The position numbers and the translations under genes were made by a program. Shown here piece by piece: positions 36,100 through 45,606 of a DNA stretch of 64,000 nucleotides. Numbering within the stretch: the stretch's first letter is position 1; each line of letters begins with the position of its first letter. The notes under the pieces are model-generated. The model worked only from the letters and a program-made list of their open reading frames with translations. It searched no databases and was not told the DNA's origin. Origin of the DNA: Anaerolineae bacterium (GTDB taxonomy: Bacteria; Chloroflexota; Anaerolineae; Promineifilales; Promineifilaceae); contig JAHDWK010000017.1 in assembly GCA_023382655.1 (NCBI GenBank), forward strand, positions 62,001-126,000, given 5' to 3'.

Positions 36100-38014
36100 A
36101 ATTTTCTGTTGTTAAGCCATATCCGAAAGGAAATAGCGGTTCGTCGCCAGCGCCTAATGGCAGTTGTTCCATGCTGGCGGGCCAGGTGTAAGGCAGTTGG
36201 CCGGTGAAGAGGTGGTCGCCAAAGAGGTTGTCGGCAATGCCCTGCCCTTCGGTGCCGGGCAGCCAGGCGGCAATCCAGGCCTCGGCCAGGGGGAGGGCGT
36301 CGGTAATGAGCAACGGCCGTCCCGACAGCAAAATGACCACCACTTTGTCTGCCTGCTCGCCCATGCGTCGGATCAATTCCACATCGCTGTCACTCAGACT
36401 CAAATCGGCGGCGTCACCCCACCCTTCGGCATACGGCAGTTCACCCAAGACCACAATGCCCACGTCGGCGGGTGGATCAAAACTGTCAAAACGGCCAAAC
36501 TTGTTGAACTGTACCTCGCCGGTGGCGGTGGCCCCTATCGCTTCCAGAATGGTCGTGCCTTCGGTGATATTGCCGGGTTTCCCCTGCCATTCAATGGTCC
36601 ATCCACCCGATTGCACGCCAATGTCGTCGGCAAACGCGCCGGCGACAAAAATACGGGCGTCTTTGGACAGGGGCAGCGTCCCGGTTTCGTTTTGCAGCAG
36701 CACCAGCGATTGGCTGACCGCTTCTCGCGCCAGGGCGCGGTGTTCGGCCGAGCCGATCAAGCCGATGTTGGTGGTGTCGGCGTAGGGATTCTCAAACAGC
36801 CCCAGGTTAAATTTGGCGGTGAGGATGCGACGGACGGCGTCGTCAATGCGGGCTTCGGTGATGTCGCCATTCTCAACGGCCGTCAACATTGTGTTGATAA
36901 ACCGCAGGTAATCATACGGCACCATGTTCATGTCTACCCCGGCATTAACGGAGATAACAACCGCTTCGTAATAGTTGGGTGTAATCTGGTCAATCCCCTG
37001 CCAGTCAGACACCAGGAAACCGGCAAAACCCAACTCTCCTTTGAGAACGTCCATCAGCAGGTATTGTTGGCCGTGCATCTTTGTGCCGTTCCAACTGCTG
37101 AAGCTAACCATGATGCTTTGCGCGCCCGCGTCTATGGCCGCCTCGTAGGGCGGCAAGTACAGGGCGCGCAGCGTGGCTTCGTCCACCTGCATATCCCCCT
37201 GGTCAAGCATGTAATCCTGGGTGGTGGAACTACCCCAGACCGTGCCACCGTCGCCGATGTAATGTTTGGGGGTGGCGAGAACGGCCGTCGCCGCACCTAA
37301 ATCTTCCCCTTGTGACCCTTGCATGAAGGCTACGCCCAATTCGCTGACGAGTGCTGTGTTTTCGCTGTACGCTTCATACGTCCGCCCCCAGCGAATATCC
37401 TGGGGCACGGCAATCACCGGGGCGTAGTTCCAGGGGATGCCGGTGGCGCGGGTTTCGATGGCGGTAATATGCCCGATTTGCTGCACCAGTTCCGGGTTGC
37501 GGCTGGCCCCCAGGCCGATGTTGTGTGGGAAAATGGTGGCGTTTTTCAAATTGTTGTGACCATGAACGGCATCTACGCCATAAATAATGGGGATGGCTAA
37601 AGGAGTACCGAGGGCAGCTTCCTGATAGCTGTTCACCATTTCGGCCCACTGTTCCGGCGTGTTACCGGTGTGGGGGTAGCCACCACCGCCGCTGAGAATG
37701 CCACCGATGAAGTAATCGGTCACGGCCGTTGGCAAAATACTGTTCTTCTCTACCAGGGTCATCTGCCCAATTTTTTCGGCCAGGGTCATGCGCCCCAGTA
37801 AATCTTCTACTCGTTCAGCCGCGGGCAGGGTGGGGTTCAAATAGGCAGGAACGGGTTCGGCCGTTGGCGAGGGTTCGATAGCGGGTGCAACTTCCGTCGC
37901 GGCCGTAGCCGGTGGGCTGGTGGGGATAGCGGTGGGTTGTTGTTGGCAGGCTACGGCCGTGAACAACAAAATCATCCCCAAAATAATCATGTGTAAACGC
38001 CGGTCGGCGGTCAT
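36098..38014 (-). CDS. GH3 beta-glucosidase, lipoprotein
   Basis: 638 residues. Lipobox TAVAC near residue 23, then a Pro/Thr/Ala-rich tether, so the enzyme is held outside the membrane. GH3 barrel with KHYIGDGG near residue 250 and nucleophile Asp in VSDWQG near 336, followed by the alpha/beta sandwich domain. It resembles exo-beta-1,3/1,4-glucanases. It would release glucose or short oligosaccharides from beta-glucan ends for the ABC importer encoded in the same operon. Confidence 0.88.
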   Translation of the reverse strand: MTADRRLHMIILGMILLFTAVACQQQPTAIPTSPPATAATEVAPAIEPSPTAEPVPAYLNPTLPAAERVEDLLGRMTLAEKIGQMTLVEKNSILPTAVTDYFIGGILSGGGGYPHTGNTPEQWAEMVNSYQEAALGTPLAIPIIYGVDAVHGHNNLKNATIFPHNIGLGASRNPELVQQIGHITAIETRATGIPWNYAPVIAVPQDIRWGRTYEAYSENTALVSELGVAFMQGSQGEDLGAATAVLATPKHYIGDGGTVWGSSTTQDYMLDQGDMQVDEATLRALYLPPYEAAIDAGAQSIMVSFSSWNGTKMHGQQYLLMDVLKGELGFAGFLVSDWQGIDQITPNYYEAVVISVNAGVDMNMVPYDYLRFINTMLTAVENGDITEARIDDAVRRILTAKFNLGLFENPYADTTNIGLIGSAEHRALAREAVSQSLVLLQNETGTLPLSKDARIFVAGAFADDIGVQSGGWTIEWQGKPGNITEGTTILEAIGATATGEVQFNKFGRFDSFDPPADVGIVVLGELPYAEGWGDAADLSLSDSDVELIRRMGEQADKVVVILLSGRPLLITDALPLAEAWIAAWLPGTEGQGIADNLFGDHLFTGQLPYTWPASMEQLPLGAGDEPLFPFGYGLTTEN

Positions 38015-38076
38015 TTATCTAAATCCTATTGCGTATGATGTCATAAGCAGAAACGCATACGCCATACGCCATCCGT

Positions 38077-39450
38077 TCATGGTGACAGCACCAATAATGA
38101 AATGGATTGGCCGGGCAAGGTAATGGTTTCCCCGTTCGTCCATTCGATCGCGCCTAAATTTTCGGCATTGTGTTCCGCATCAAAGCGCCATAGTTCGGCG
38201 CTGCTGCTACCGGCGTACCCATCCACCTGCAAGGGGACAGCTACCTCATCTGGCCCACGATTGACCATCATCAAAGTCACCGCGCCATCATCGCGCCAGG
38301 CAGCAAAAATGGAAACATCCGCCACGCCAGAACTGGCATGTAGCTTTTCATTACCAAACTGCTGGTACATCTTGTAGACGTAGAAGGTAGGATTGGGGGC
38401 ATTAATGGCCAGCAGCCCGGCGCCTCCCCGGCTGTGAGCGATGACAAAATAGGCCACCATGTCTACATCCTGCTCAATCATACGGCCTAACGAATCGGCC
38501 CACCAGATGGCGTTGTAGAAGGAGTCTGGCGTGGCCTCGCCGCCGAGGGTATTGCTCCAATTGGAGTTAACCTCCATGACAGCCACAGGCAGGTCACGGC
38601 CGGCTTCTTCCTGAATGACCTGGCGCAGATGGGGAATGATGGCATCCCATTCCGGGCTATTCTGGCGCAGCTCTTCAATAGTGGGGTTGGGATTGGTACC
38701 GCTGGCAGGGAAAGGATAGCGGTGGATGGCCACAACGTCTACCAGATCACCATTGGCGCGCAGGAATTCACGCATCCAGTCACGGCCGTTGGCATCTTGT
38801 GGATTATTGGCGTCTATGGCCGTGTATTGGCTCAAATCTGGCCCTATTAACAATATTTCCGGGTCAGCCGCTTTCATCGCTTCGGCAAATTCACGCCAAC
38901 GTTGGTTAAAGTAGACTGTATCCCATTCCGTGAAACCGCGCGCCGGCGCATAGAGATTGGGTTCGTTGCCAATACTCCAATACTTAACCCCATACCCTCT
39001 GTCTTCATTCACCAGGCGCATCATGTCCACAGCTTCTTCGGGTGTGCCGCCCAGCAAATTAACATGAAAGACGATTTCCGCATCCACCATACCCGCCAGG
39101 TCCATCAGAAAATCTACCTGATTCGGCCGCACGGTATTTTCGTCACCCCAATTGCCGCCGGGAAAACGCAGCATGGTTAACCCCGACGATTGATATTCAC
39201 CGAGCATGTTGGCGGGCACGGCCGTCCACGGGCCATAGTTTGTACCATAAACCCAGGGGTTAATTGGCCCCCGGGCGATACCGGCATTCACGTAGAGTTG
39301 ATCGGGTAAAGCGGTGGCGGGGACGGGCGTGGGGGTTGGCGTGGGCAGGGAGGTGGGAGGTACGGCCGTAGCCTCCTCCTTTACCCCTGGCGGTTGGGAA
39401 CAGGCAACCAAAACCAAAAGTAGCCATGCTACAACAAAAAATCGGTGCAT
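38077..39450 (-). CDS. Clan GH-A glycoside hydrolase lipoprotein (GH39/GH51-like)
   Basis: 457 residues. Lipobox VLVAC near residue 16 and a Thr/Pro tether, then a TIM barrel. RFPGGNWGD near 95, IGNEPN (acid/base Glu) near 165 and VMEVNS (nucleophile Glu) near 300 are the landmarks of clan GH-A. A C-terminal beta-sandwich follows. Closest in style to GH39 xylosidases or GH51 arabinofuranosidases, but the family is not certain. The start at 39450 has AGGAAGG upstream. Operon position suggests action on side chains or linkages of the same imported glycan. Confidence 0.75.
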   Translation of the reverse strand: MHRFFVVAWLLLVLVACSQPPGVKEEATAVPPTSLPTPTPTPVPATALPDQLYVNAGIARGPINPWVYGTNYGPWTAVPANMLGEYQSSGLTMLRFPGGNWGDENTVRPNQVDFLMDLAGMVDAEIVFHVNLLGGTPEEAVDMMRLVNEDRGYGVKYWSIGNEPNLYAPARGFTEWDTVYFNQRWREFAEAMKAADPEILLIGPDLSQYTAIDANNPQDANGRDWMREFLRANGDLVDVVAIHRYPFPASGTNPNPTIEELRQNSPEWDAIIPHLRQVIQEEAGRDLPVAVMEVNSNWSNTLGGEATPDSFYNAIWWADSLGRMIEQDVDMVAYFVIAHSRGGAGLLAINAPNPTFYVYKMYQQFGNEKLHASSGVADVSIFAAWRDDGAVTLMMVNRGPDEVAVPLQVDGYAGSSSAELWRFDAEHNAENLGAIEWTNGETITLPGQSISLLVLSP

Positions 39451-39486
39451 TTTCTTGAACCTTCCTGGATTTTTATGACCTGATGC

Positions 39487-39523
39487 GTAGGGCGTCACCA
39501 GTTTGTAACCTGGTACGCCCTAC
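39487..39523. repeat. GTAG/CTAC-ended REP element, copy 4
   Basis: GTAGGGCGT (39487) and ACGCCCTAC (39515) with inner ACCAG/CTGGT pairing. Located between the permease stop and the hydrolase start in the sugar operon. Confidence 0.65.
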
Positions 39524-39548
39524 CCATTATGTGTTGGCGACCTACTTC

Positions 39549-40619
39549 CTATTTATCAACACCCGTAACCACCAGACCCTGAACAAAGAATCGTTGCGCC
39601 AGGATGAACAAAATCAGGGGCACAACCAACGCCATCAACGAAGCCGCCTGAATAAGTTCTGGGTTGGAGCCATAAATACCATTAAACAGTGGCAACGCCA
39701 CAGAAATAGGCCACTTGTCTCGTGCGGTAGATAAATAGATCAGTGGACCAAAGTAGTCATTCCAGGCATATACAATATGGAATACCGTAATAGCCAGCAG
39801 CGCCGGAAAAGATTGCGGCAGAATTACCGACCAGAGAATACGAAATCGGCTGGCCCCATCTATCATTGCGGCTTCGTCCATTTCACGAGGAATGGTCATG
39901 AAGTATTGCCTGAGGAGGAAAACATCAAAAGCGTTGGCAAAGAAAGTAGGCACAATGAGTGGCAACCATGTCCCCACCCAGCCAATTTTCTGGAAAAAAG
40001 TATAAGTAGGAATAACGGTCACAAATGCCGGTAAAAAGAGCGTCGAAATTAGGACCAGAAACAAAAAGTCACGGCCGGGAAAGTCAAATCGCGAAAATCC
40101 ATAGGCCACAACCGTGCAAGACATCAACACGCCAATAGTAGATAAAACCGCATACATGGTGGTGTTATACATGAGACGCGGGAAATTGATGGTCTCCCAC
40201 ACGGTGCTGAAATTGCCCCAATAAGGAGCAAATTGCCAGGGTCGCTCTAAGGCTCGCCAGGAAACCGCGCAAGCAAACTCGCCACGGCCGAGATCGTCAG
40301 GATCAGCAAACGTACTTTCCCTTAGCCCTTTCTTAACCAGAACCAGCCCTTTCGACCCATTATCATTTTCGCTGCCTACACAGGTGTTCATAGGCACAGA
40401 GTAAGTTTCCATCTCGACGCCATTGTATTCCGCTATGGCGGCGCGAGCGGGCCAAAGGGGCGCCCCCAAAACAGACATTTGCTGTGGCGTTTTAAGCGCC
40501 GTCGAAATCATATAAAAAAATGGGGAAAGAAACATGAACAAGAGTATTAGCGCAAAGCCGGTGACAGTAAATGTTTTTGCAGTCTCACGTGGATGACGAC
40601 GTCTGGATAGTGCTTTCAT
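39549..40619 (-). CDS. Sugar ABC transporter permease, MalG type (CUT1)
   Basis: 356 residues, six helices. EAA loop EAAMIDGASRFRILWSVILP near residue 245 contacts the ATPase. Between helices 1 and 2 there is an unusually long outside loop of about 90 residues (about 45–140) with two Cys, absent from typical MalG proteins. It pairs with the MalF-type permease encoded 18 bp upstream. No ATPase gene is present, so a shared MsmK-like ATPase elsewhere is expected. No ACGGCCGT copies occur in it. Confidence 0.88.
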   Translation of the reverse strand: MKALSRRRHPRETAKTFTVTGFALILLFMFLSPFFYMISTALKTPQQMSVLGAPLWPARAAIAEYNGVEMETYSVPMNTCVGSENDNGSKGLVLVKKGLRESTFADPDDLGRGEFACAVSWRALERPWQFAPYWGNFSTVWETINFPRLMYNTTMYAVLSTIGVLMSCTVVAYGFSRFDFPGRDFLFLVLISTLFLPAFVTVIPTYTFFQKIGWVGTWLPLIVPTFFANAFDVFLLRQYFMTIPREMDEAAMIDGASRFRILWSVILPQSFPALLAITVFHIVYAWNDYFGPLIYLSTARDKWPISVALPLFNGIYGSNPELIQAASLMALVVPLILFILAQRFFVQGLVVTGVDK

Positions 40620-40637
40620 GGTTTGTTGACTCCTTAA

Positions 40638-41639
40638 TTACGAGCGGGCTTCGCCGGCATAATAAACCCAGTAACGCGCCGTCCTAAACAAAAGCACAGT
40701 GAAGATGAGAATGATGACAAACAACAACCAGGCCATGGCTGAGCCATACGACATGTTTTGAAAGACAAAGAATGTTCGGTACAAGTAAAGATTGTAGAAC
40801 ATGGTGGCGCCACCTGGCCGCCCAGTCCCATTGTTAACCACCAGCGGAACCAGAAAATATTGGAACAGACCCACGATGGCCAGTACCAGGTTAAAAAAGA
40901 TAACAGGTGAAATCATGGGGAAAGTGACATTACGGAAAGATTGAAATGCATTCGCGCCATCTACTTTGGCTGCATCATAGAGCGCGGTAGGAACTCCTTG
41001 CAAGCCAGCCAACGTAATGAGCATGGCGTTACCGATACCCCAGATACCCATAATGACATAGGTAGGGTATACCCAGTTGACATCGTTGGCCCAGTTAGGC
41101 ACAATGGCTCTGGGGACGCCTATGGATAAGAGTGCGCGATTGATCCAACCTGTTTCGGGGTTGAGCATGCCTCCCCAGAGAAAGATAGCCGCCACAAAGG
41201 GAATGATGTAAGGCATGTAAAACAGGGTACGTATGGGTGTGGAACCTTTCAGATGGTGATTGTTCATCAGCAGCGCCAGACCCAATGGCAATAAAATCGC
41301 TACCGGGAGGGCAATCATGCCGAACCTGAATGTGATCCACATTGAACCCGGTGTTTGGCTACTAAAGCGCCATATTTGCGGGTCATTAAACAGTTGTTGA
41401 TAGTTTCGCAGACCTACAAATTCAGGGGTACTCAAAATCCCATCGGTAATTTTGAGGTCAAGAAAGCTAAAAAACAGACTGGCCAGTATAGGCAGGATGG
41501 TGAAAACCAGGAATCCAATAAGCCAGGGTGAAATGAAAAGCAAACCCTCTCGCATTTCACGCCGTTTGACAGATGACAAGGCACGATAGGCTCTAAGCGA
41601 CGGCAATTGGGGCATGCCACGGTTTAGTTGTTCAAACAT
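40638..41639 (-). CDS. Sugar ABC transporter permease, MalF type (CUT1)
   Basis: 333 residues, six membrane helices. EAA-type loop ALYDAAKVDGANAFQSFRNV near residue 225. The start at 41639 has a GAGGAGAGAG upstream. Forms the membrane channel with the MalG-type protein. No ACGGCCGT copies. Confidence 0.88.
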   Translation of the reverse strand: MFEQLNRGMPQLPSLRAYRALSSVKRREMREGLLFISPWLIGFLVFTILPILASLFFSFLDLKITDGILSTPEFVGLRNYQQLFNDPQIWRFSSQTPGSMWITFRFGMIALPVAILLPLGLALLMNNHHLKGSTPIRTLFYMPYIIPFVAAIFLWGGMLNPETGWINRALLSIGVPRAIVPNWANDVNWVYPTYVIMGIWGIGNAMLITLAGLQGVPTALYDAAKVDGANAFQSFRNVTFPMISPVIFFNLVLAIVGLFQYFLVPLVVNNGTGRPGGATMFYNLYLYRTFFVFQNMSYGSAMAWLLFVIILIFTVLLFRTARYWVYYAGEARS

Positions 41640-41710
41640 AATCTCTCTCCTCTCTATCTTTGTCAAATGGTGAACAAAATTGCATCCTGGGTACCGCACC
41701 TACCCTGGGA

Positions 41711-41745
41711 ATAGGCAGGATAGCCTCAGGTGCTATCCTGCCTAT
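41711..41745 (-). promoter_or_regulatory. Intercistronic stem-loop between binding protein and permease genes
   Basis: ATAGGCAGGATAGC (41711–41724) pairs perfectly with GCTATCCTGCCTAT (41732–41745), loop of seven. No T run. Such a hairpin after the binding-protein gene typically stabilises its upstream mRNA and lowers permease expression; that role is inferred by analogy with malE. Confidence 0.65.
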
Positions 41746-41754
41746 CATATCAGG

Positions 41755-43311
41755 TTATTGCCGATTATAGATAGCTTCGAGGTCTGTGACCAGTTGGTCC
41801 CATTCGGCATCGTAATCTAACTGATCGGGCGCGGTGTTCAGGAGGAGGTCAAAGAATGTCTGTCCTCGGGCCCAGGCTTCGGGGTAGTTGGGTTGATATT
41901 GTTCGGCGCTGGGTGCATCCGGATAAGAGAGGCCTGCCTCGAAAACAGCAATGCTCTCTGGCGATAAGAAGGGATATCGCTCTGTCTGTACGGTCCAGAA
42001 AGCTTCTCGTTTGTCCGGGATGGCTGGTAAGGCGCCATATACCGGCAGCAGTTTGTCTGCGCCATCGGTGATGAGGTATTGCAAGACAGCGTAGGCTTCT
42101 TCGGGATGTTCGGTACCGCTCCAGATACGGAAGGTGTCGGCATCCACACGGCCGTGATACTCGCCATCATCACCCACAGGCAAAATGCCAGCCTGGAATT
42201 CCAGACCCGCTTCGGCGAATTCACCCAGGCAGCAGGTGTACCACAAAGGCGTGACAATCATGGCCGCCCGCCCGCTGTTGAAGACGTTGCCGCTTCCCCA
42301 TTCAGCCGCGCCGGTCACCGCCGCGGGCACCGCAAAGGGTTGTTCGCCCCAAATGGCGTCATAGACCCAGCGATTTGCTTCTTTCCAGCTTTCGGGCATG
42401 GTGGACACGTAACTGCCCGCTTCCTCGCCCTCATAGATTTTGGTAGCGCCCGCACGGTATGATGCCATGTAGTTTGTATGTGTCTGCCATTGCGGTTGGT
42501 AACCAACTTGCTGGATTTGGGTGCGGTCGAAGCCCTCTTCAGTGGAATTCAGGCCGTTGATGTCAATGGTCAGGCGACGGGCCACTTCAGAGAAGGTATC
42601 CCAGTTCCATTCAACTTCTTCACCATCCAGCTCATACATATCGCCATAGTTTTGCGGCGGGTAAGCCAGCCCCACTTCATCAAACAAGGCTGGTTGGAAG
42701 TAAACAGCAGCCGGGAATACAGCGAACGGCAAACCGACCTGCCCTTCCTCTGTCTGGTAAGAATCTACCAATGCCGGATCGAAGACAGATGTATCAAAAC
42801 CGCTGGCATCGACCAGGGGGCCAATGTCCAACCATTGACCAAAGAAGGAGTTGGAGCCAGTCCAACCTACCGGGCCAATGACGTCAGGGCCGTTACCAGA
42901 AGCAATCTGGGTGGATAGAGTTTGAACAGCACTATCGTTGGGCACAATTTCCAGAACGAGTTCAATCTCATCTTGAGAAGCGTTGAAATCGGCCACAACT
43001 TCTTCTTGAGTGGCAACCTGTTCCGCATTTGTGCCGGTGCCTAGACCAACGAACCAGCGGATCTGAACCTTATCGCTGGCAGGCTCTTCAGCAGCCGGTT
43101 CTTCGGCCGGCGCTTCTTCTTCCATCGGTTCTTCGGCAGGCGCTTCTTCTTCAGCAGGCACTTCTTCTTCCATCGGTTCTTCAGCGGTTTCTTCTTCAGT
43201 GGTTGCCGGTTCTTCGGCTGGTTCTTCGGTAGCTGTGTCACCGCCACAGGCAACCAGAGCCAGGCCCAGAATCAAAGCTAATAGTAATAACAGAAAACGT
43301 TTTGTACGCAT
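41755..43311 (-). CDS. Sugar ABC transporter substrate-binding lipoprotein
   Basis: 518 residues. Lipobox LVAC near residue 19, then a Glu/Pro/Ala-rich stretch of about 50 residues encoded by an imperfect DNA repeat (43080–43230), and a two-lobe solute-binding domain of the CUT1 type (COG1653-like). Delivers oligosaccharide to the two permeases. The start at 43311 has AAGGAG 9–10 bases upstream. The ligand is probably a beta-gluco-oligosaccharide from the operon context, but this is inference. Confidence 0.9.
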   Translation of the reverse strand: MRTKRFLLLLLALILGLALVACGGDTATEEPAEEPATTEEETAEEPMEEEVPAEEEAPAEEPMEEEAPAEEPAAEEPASDKVQIRWFVGLGTGTNAEQVATQEEVVADFNASQDEIELVLEIVPNDSAVQTLSTQIASGNGPDVIGPVGWTGSNSFFGQWLDIGPLVDASGFDTSVFDPALVDSYQTEEGQVGLPFAVFPAAVYFQPALFDEVGLAYPPQNYGDMYELDGEEVEWNWDTFSEVARRLTIDINGLNSTEEGFDRTQIQQVGYQPQWQTHTNYMASYRAGATKIYEGEEAGSYVSTMPESWKEANRWVYDAIWGEQPFAVPAAVTGAAEWGSGNVFNSGRAAMIVTPLWYTCCLGEFAEAGLEFQAGILPVGDDGEYHGRVDADTFRIWSGTEHPEEAYAVLQYLITDGADKLLPVYGALPAIPDKREAFWTVQTERYPFLSPESIAVFEAGLSYPDAPSAEQYQPNYPEAWARGQTFFDLLLNTAPDQLDYDAEWDQLVTDLEAIYNRQ

Positions 43312-43447
43312 GTTCTTCTCTCCTTGTGCGTATCTGACTTTGAATTTGAATACTCGAATCACTAAGGTTTACTCTCACTTATAAATAGATTGTCTGTCCG
43401 GTTGTGATGGGGCTGTGCAAGGGGACAATTGACAACCTGGGAAGTTG

Positions 43448-44518
43448 TTATGCATGTGCCTGAACTTCACCTCCTTTTAAGTGGTTAGTAATAAGTAGTT
43501 GTGGTGTTGTCCTGGCCAACAACCTCTGGCGTACCAGGGCCACACCACCCCATGCGCCGGGATTACTTTCTGACGGCGCCATATCTAATTTTTCGGCTAC
43601 CAACATTTCGGCAGCCAGGGTAGACAGTTCTGCTTGCCGCTGCCACTCGCGCAGGATGGCCTGACGCAGCATATCACCAGCACGGGCAATGCCTCCACCG
43701 AGGATAATCTTGTCTATGTCGAAAGCCATGATGAGCGCTTGTAAACCACGCCCCAGATAGGCGCCCGTGTGGTTGATGATTGTTTGTGCCGCCCGATTGC
43801 CCTGGTGAGCGGCCCGAAAAACGTCTACGGCCGTGACCCGCTCTACCTCTTCGCCTGGTTCCCATAACCCGGCGGTGATGGCCTGCTGCCCGGCGCGGGC
43901 AATGGCCGGCCCGGCGGTATACATTTCCAGACAACCGTGATTACCGCAGTTACAGCGGGGACCATCTGGTTCTACGACCATATGCCCAAATTCCCCGGCC
44001 ATACCATGCGCGCCCCGGTAGAGACGGCCGTCTAAAATCAGGCCGGCGGCCAGACCGGTGCCAATGCTCACATAAGCCATATGCTGAATGGTATGCGTGG
44101 TGAAGAAGGTGTAATATCCCAGGGCAGCCAGATGCAGGTCATTTTCCAAATAACACGGTACGCCACCAAATGCGGCGCTTAACATAGCGCCGGCAGGCAT
44201 GTCATCCCAATTCAGGTTAACCGCCAAGTGTACTACACCCTCATGGGGATCAACCCGCCCAGGGATGCCGATGCCGATGGCGCTGATGTGGTTCAAGGAA
44301 AAGCCAGACTGAGATAAGGCCTGGTATACAGCCGTTTCAATGCTTTCCAGGGTGCTGTGTGGTGTGCGTTTATCGGTGGGGCAGGTAAATTGGGCGCGTG
44401 ATTGCAGGGTGGCATCTACGACCATAGCCGTAATGGTTGTGCCGCCGACATCTACGCCGACGATGGCCGTGTTCACGGCCGTTTGCCCTTGTTGCTCACC
44501 ATTCATGGCATTCATCAT
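43448..44518 (-). CDS. ROK-family sugar kinase (glucokinase-like)
   Basis: 356 residues, cytosolic. N-terminal ATP site VGVDVGGTT near residue 21, IGIGIPG, the catalytic END near 105, and the zinc site CNCGNHGC near 187. It phosphorylates glucose or a similar hexose released by the operon's hydrolases and phosphorylases. No DNA-binding N-terminus, so it is a kinase and not a ROK repressor. Starts 3 bp after the LacI stop, suggesting translational coupling. Confidence 0.88.
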   Translation of the reverse strand: MMNAMNGEQQGQTAVNTAIVGVDVGGTTITAMVVDATLQSRAQFTCPTDKRTPHSTLESIETAVYQALSQSGFSLNHISAIGIGIPGRVDPHEGVVHLAVNLNWDDMPAGAMLSAAFGGVPCYLENDLHLAALGYYTFFTTHTIQHMAYVSIGTGLAAGLILDGRLYRGAHGMAGEFGHMVVEPDGPRCNCGNHGCLEMYTAGPAIARAGQQAITAGLWEPGEEVERVTAVDVFRAAHQGNRAAQTIINHTGAYLGRGLQALIMAFDIDKIILGGGIARAGDMLRQAILREWQRQAELSTLAAEMLVAEKLDMAPSESNPGAWGGVALVRQRLLARTTPQLLITNHLKGGEVQAHA

Positions 44519-44521
44519 TTG

Positions 44522-45532
44522 TTATCCAGCGCCCGATGATTCGCGCACGACCAACTCTGTGGGCAAAATCACCCGCCGCGCCGGTTTTGATCCATTATCA
44601 ATAATGTCTAAAAGCGTCTCCACCGCTAAAGCACCCATCCGCCGAATCGGTTGGCGGATCGTCGTCAGCGGGGGAATGGCCAGCAAGGCCGGTGGCAGAT
44701 CATCAAAACCCACGATGGCTACATCATCCGGCACAGAGATATTTTCTTCACGCAGGGCACGTAGCGCCCCCAACGCCATACTGTCTGAGGCCACAAAAAT
44801 GGCGTCAATCCCTTTTGCCAGCAGCCGGTGGGTCGCCTCGTAGGCGCTGGCTTCGGTGTAATCTCCAATTTCTGTCAGCGATGGGTCTACTGTCCGCCCC
44901 CGGTCACGCAGCGCATTCCGATACCCTTCCTGCCGATCCAGGGCTGACCGGTTGTTCAAATGGCCGGTGATATGAGCGATACGCTGCCGGCCCAGGCGAA
45001 TGAGATGGGTGACAGCTGCATGAGCGCCGGCCACATTATCCGTGTCCAGAAAATTGACATCTGGATGTTCATGGCGACCAATGGCTACAAAAGGAACATC
45101 GTTTTCAATCAGTTGGGGCACCAGCGGATCATCCAGATGATTACCAGCTGTGATCAGCCCATCAAATAAATTATTACGGATAATTTTGGGGTATAGGCTG
45201 GCTTCTTCCTCCTTCGTGTGGAATAGGAAGAGGGAGAGGGTCAATTCCAGCGGGTTGCACGCCTGGGTAATGCCCTGGATGAGACGGGGGAAGTAGGGGT
45301 CGGCGAATAACGCTTGCGCCGGTTCGGCAATGACCAGGCCAATGATATTGGCCCGCTGACCGGCCAGACGACGGGCAGCCGGGTCAGGCTGATAGCCGGT
45401 CTGTTCAATCACAGACAACACCCGCTCACGTACCTCCGGGCGCACGCTGATGTGGTTATTTACCACCCGCGATACGGTGGAGCGTGACACGCCCGACAAC
45501 TCCGCTATTGTTTCCAGGGTCAACCGACTCAT
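44522..45532 (-). CDS. LacI-family transcriptional repressor of the sugar operon
   Basis: 336 residues. N-terminal helix-turn-helix LETIAELSGVSRSTVSRVVN, hinge about 45–60, and a periplasmic-binding-protein-like sensor domain. First gene of the leftward operon that runs to 31093. Two CG-centred palindromes of the LacI type (45607–45624 and 45714–45737) lie upstream. It probably represses itself and the whole operon until a sugar binds. Confidence 0.92.
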   Translation of the reverse strand: MSRLTLETIAELSGVSRSTVSRVVNNHISVRPEVRERVLSVIEQTGYQPDPAARRLAGQRANIIGLVIAEPAQALFADPYFPRLIQGITQACNPLELTLSLFLFHTKEEEASLYPKIIRNNLFDGLITAGNHLDDPLVPQLIENDVPFVAIGRHEHPDVNFLDTDNVAGAHAAVTHLIRLGRQRIAHITGHLNNRSALDRQEGYRNALRDRGRTVDPSLTEIGDYTEASAYEATHRLLAKGIDAIFVASDSMALGALRALREENISVPDDVAIVGFDDLPPALLAIPPLTTIRQPIRRMGALAVETLLDIIDNGSKPARRVILPTELVVRESSGAG

Positions 45533-45606
45533 AAGCTCATAATTACAGCAGCCAAATAATATGGTAATTGCTAAAGAATAAGTTTGGCTGAGTGGAAGAA
45601 TCCCCG

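Noticed and set aside
36164..37300. 378-codon ORF on the + strand opposite the GH3 gene
   Set aside because: Antisense shadow of a complete GH3 gene; composition is biased to Gly/Gln/His as expected for such frames.
43080..43230. Repeat tract that looks like a short tandem array
   Set aside because: It is inside the binding-protein gene and encodes the Glu/Pro-rich tether; not a CRISPR or intergenic array.
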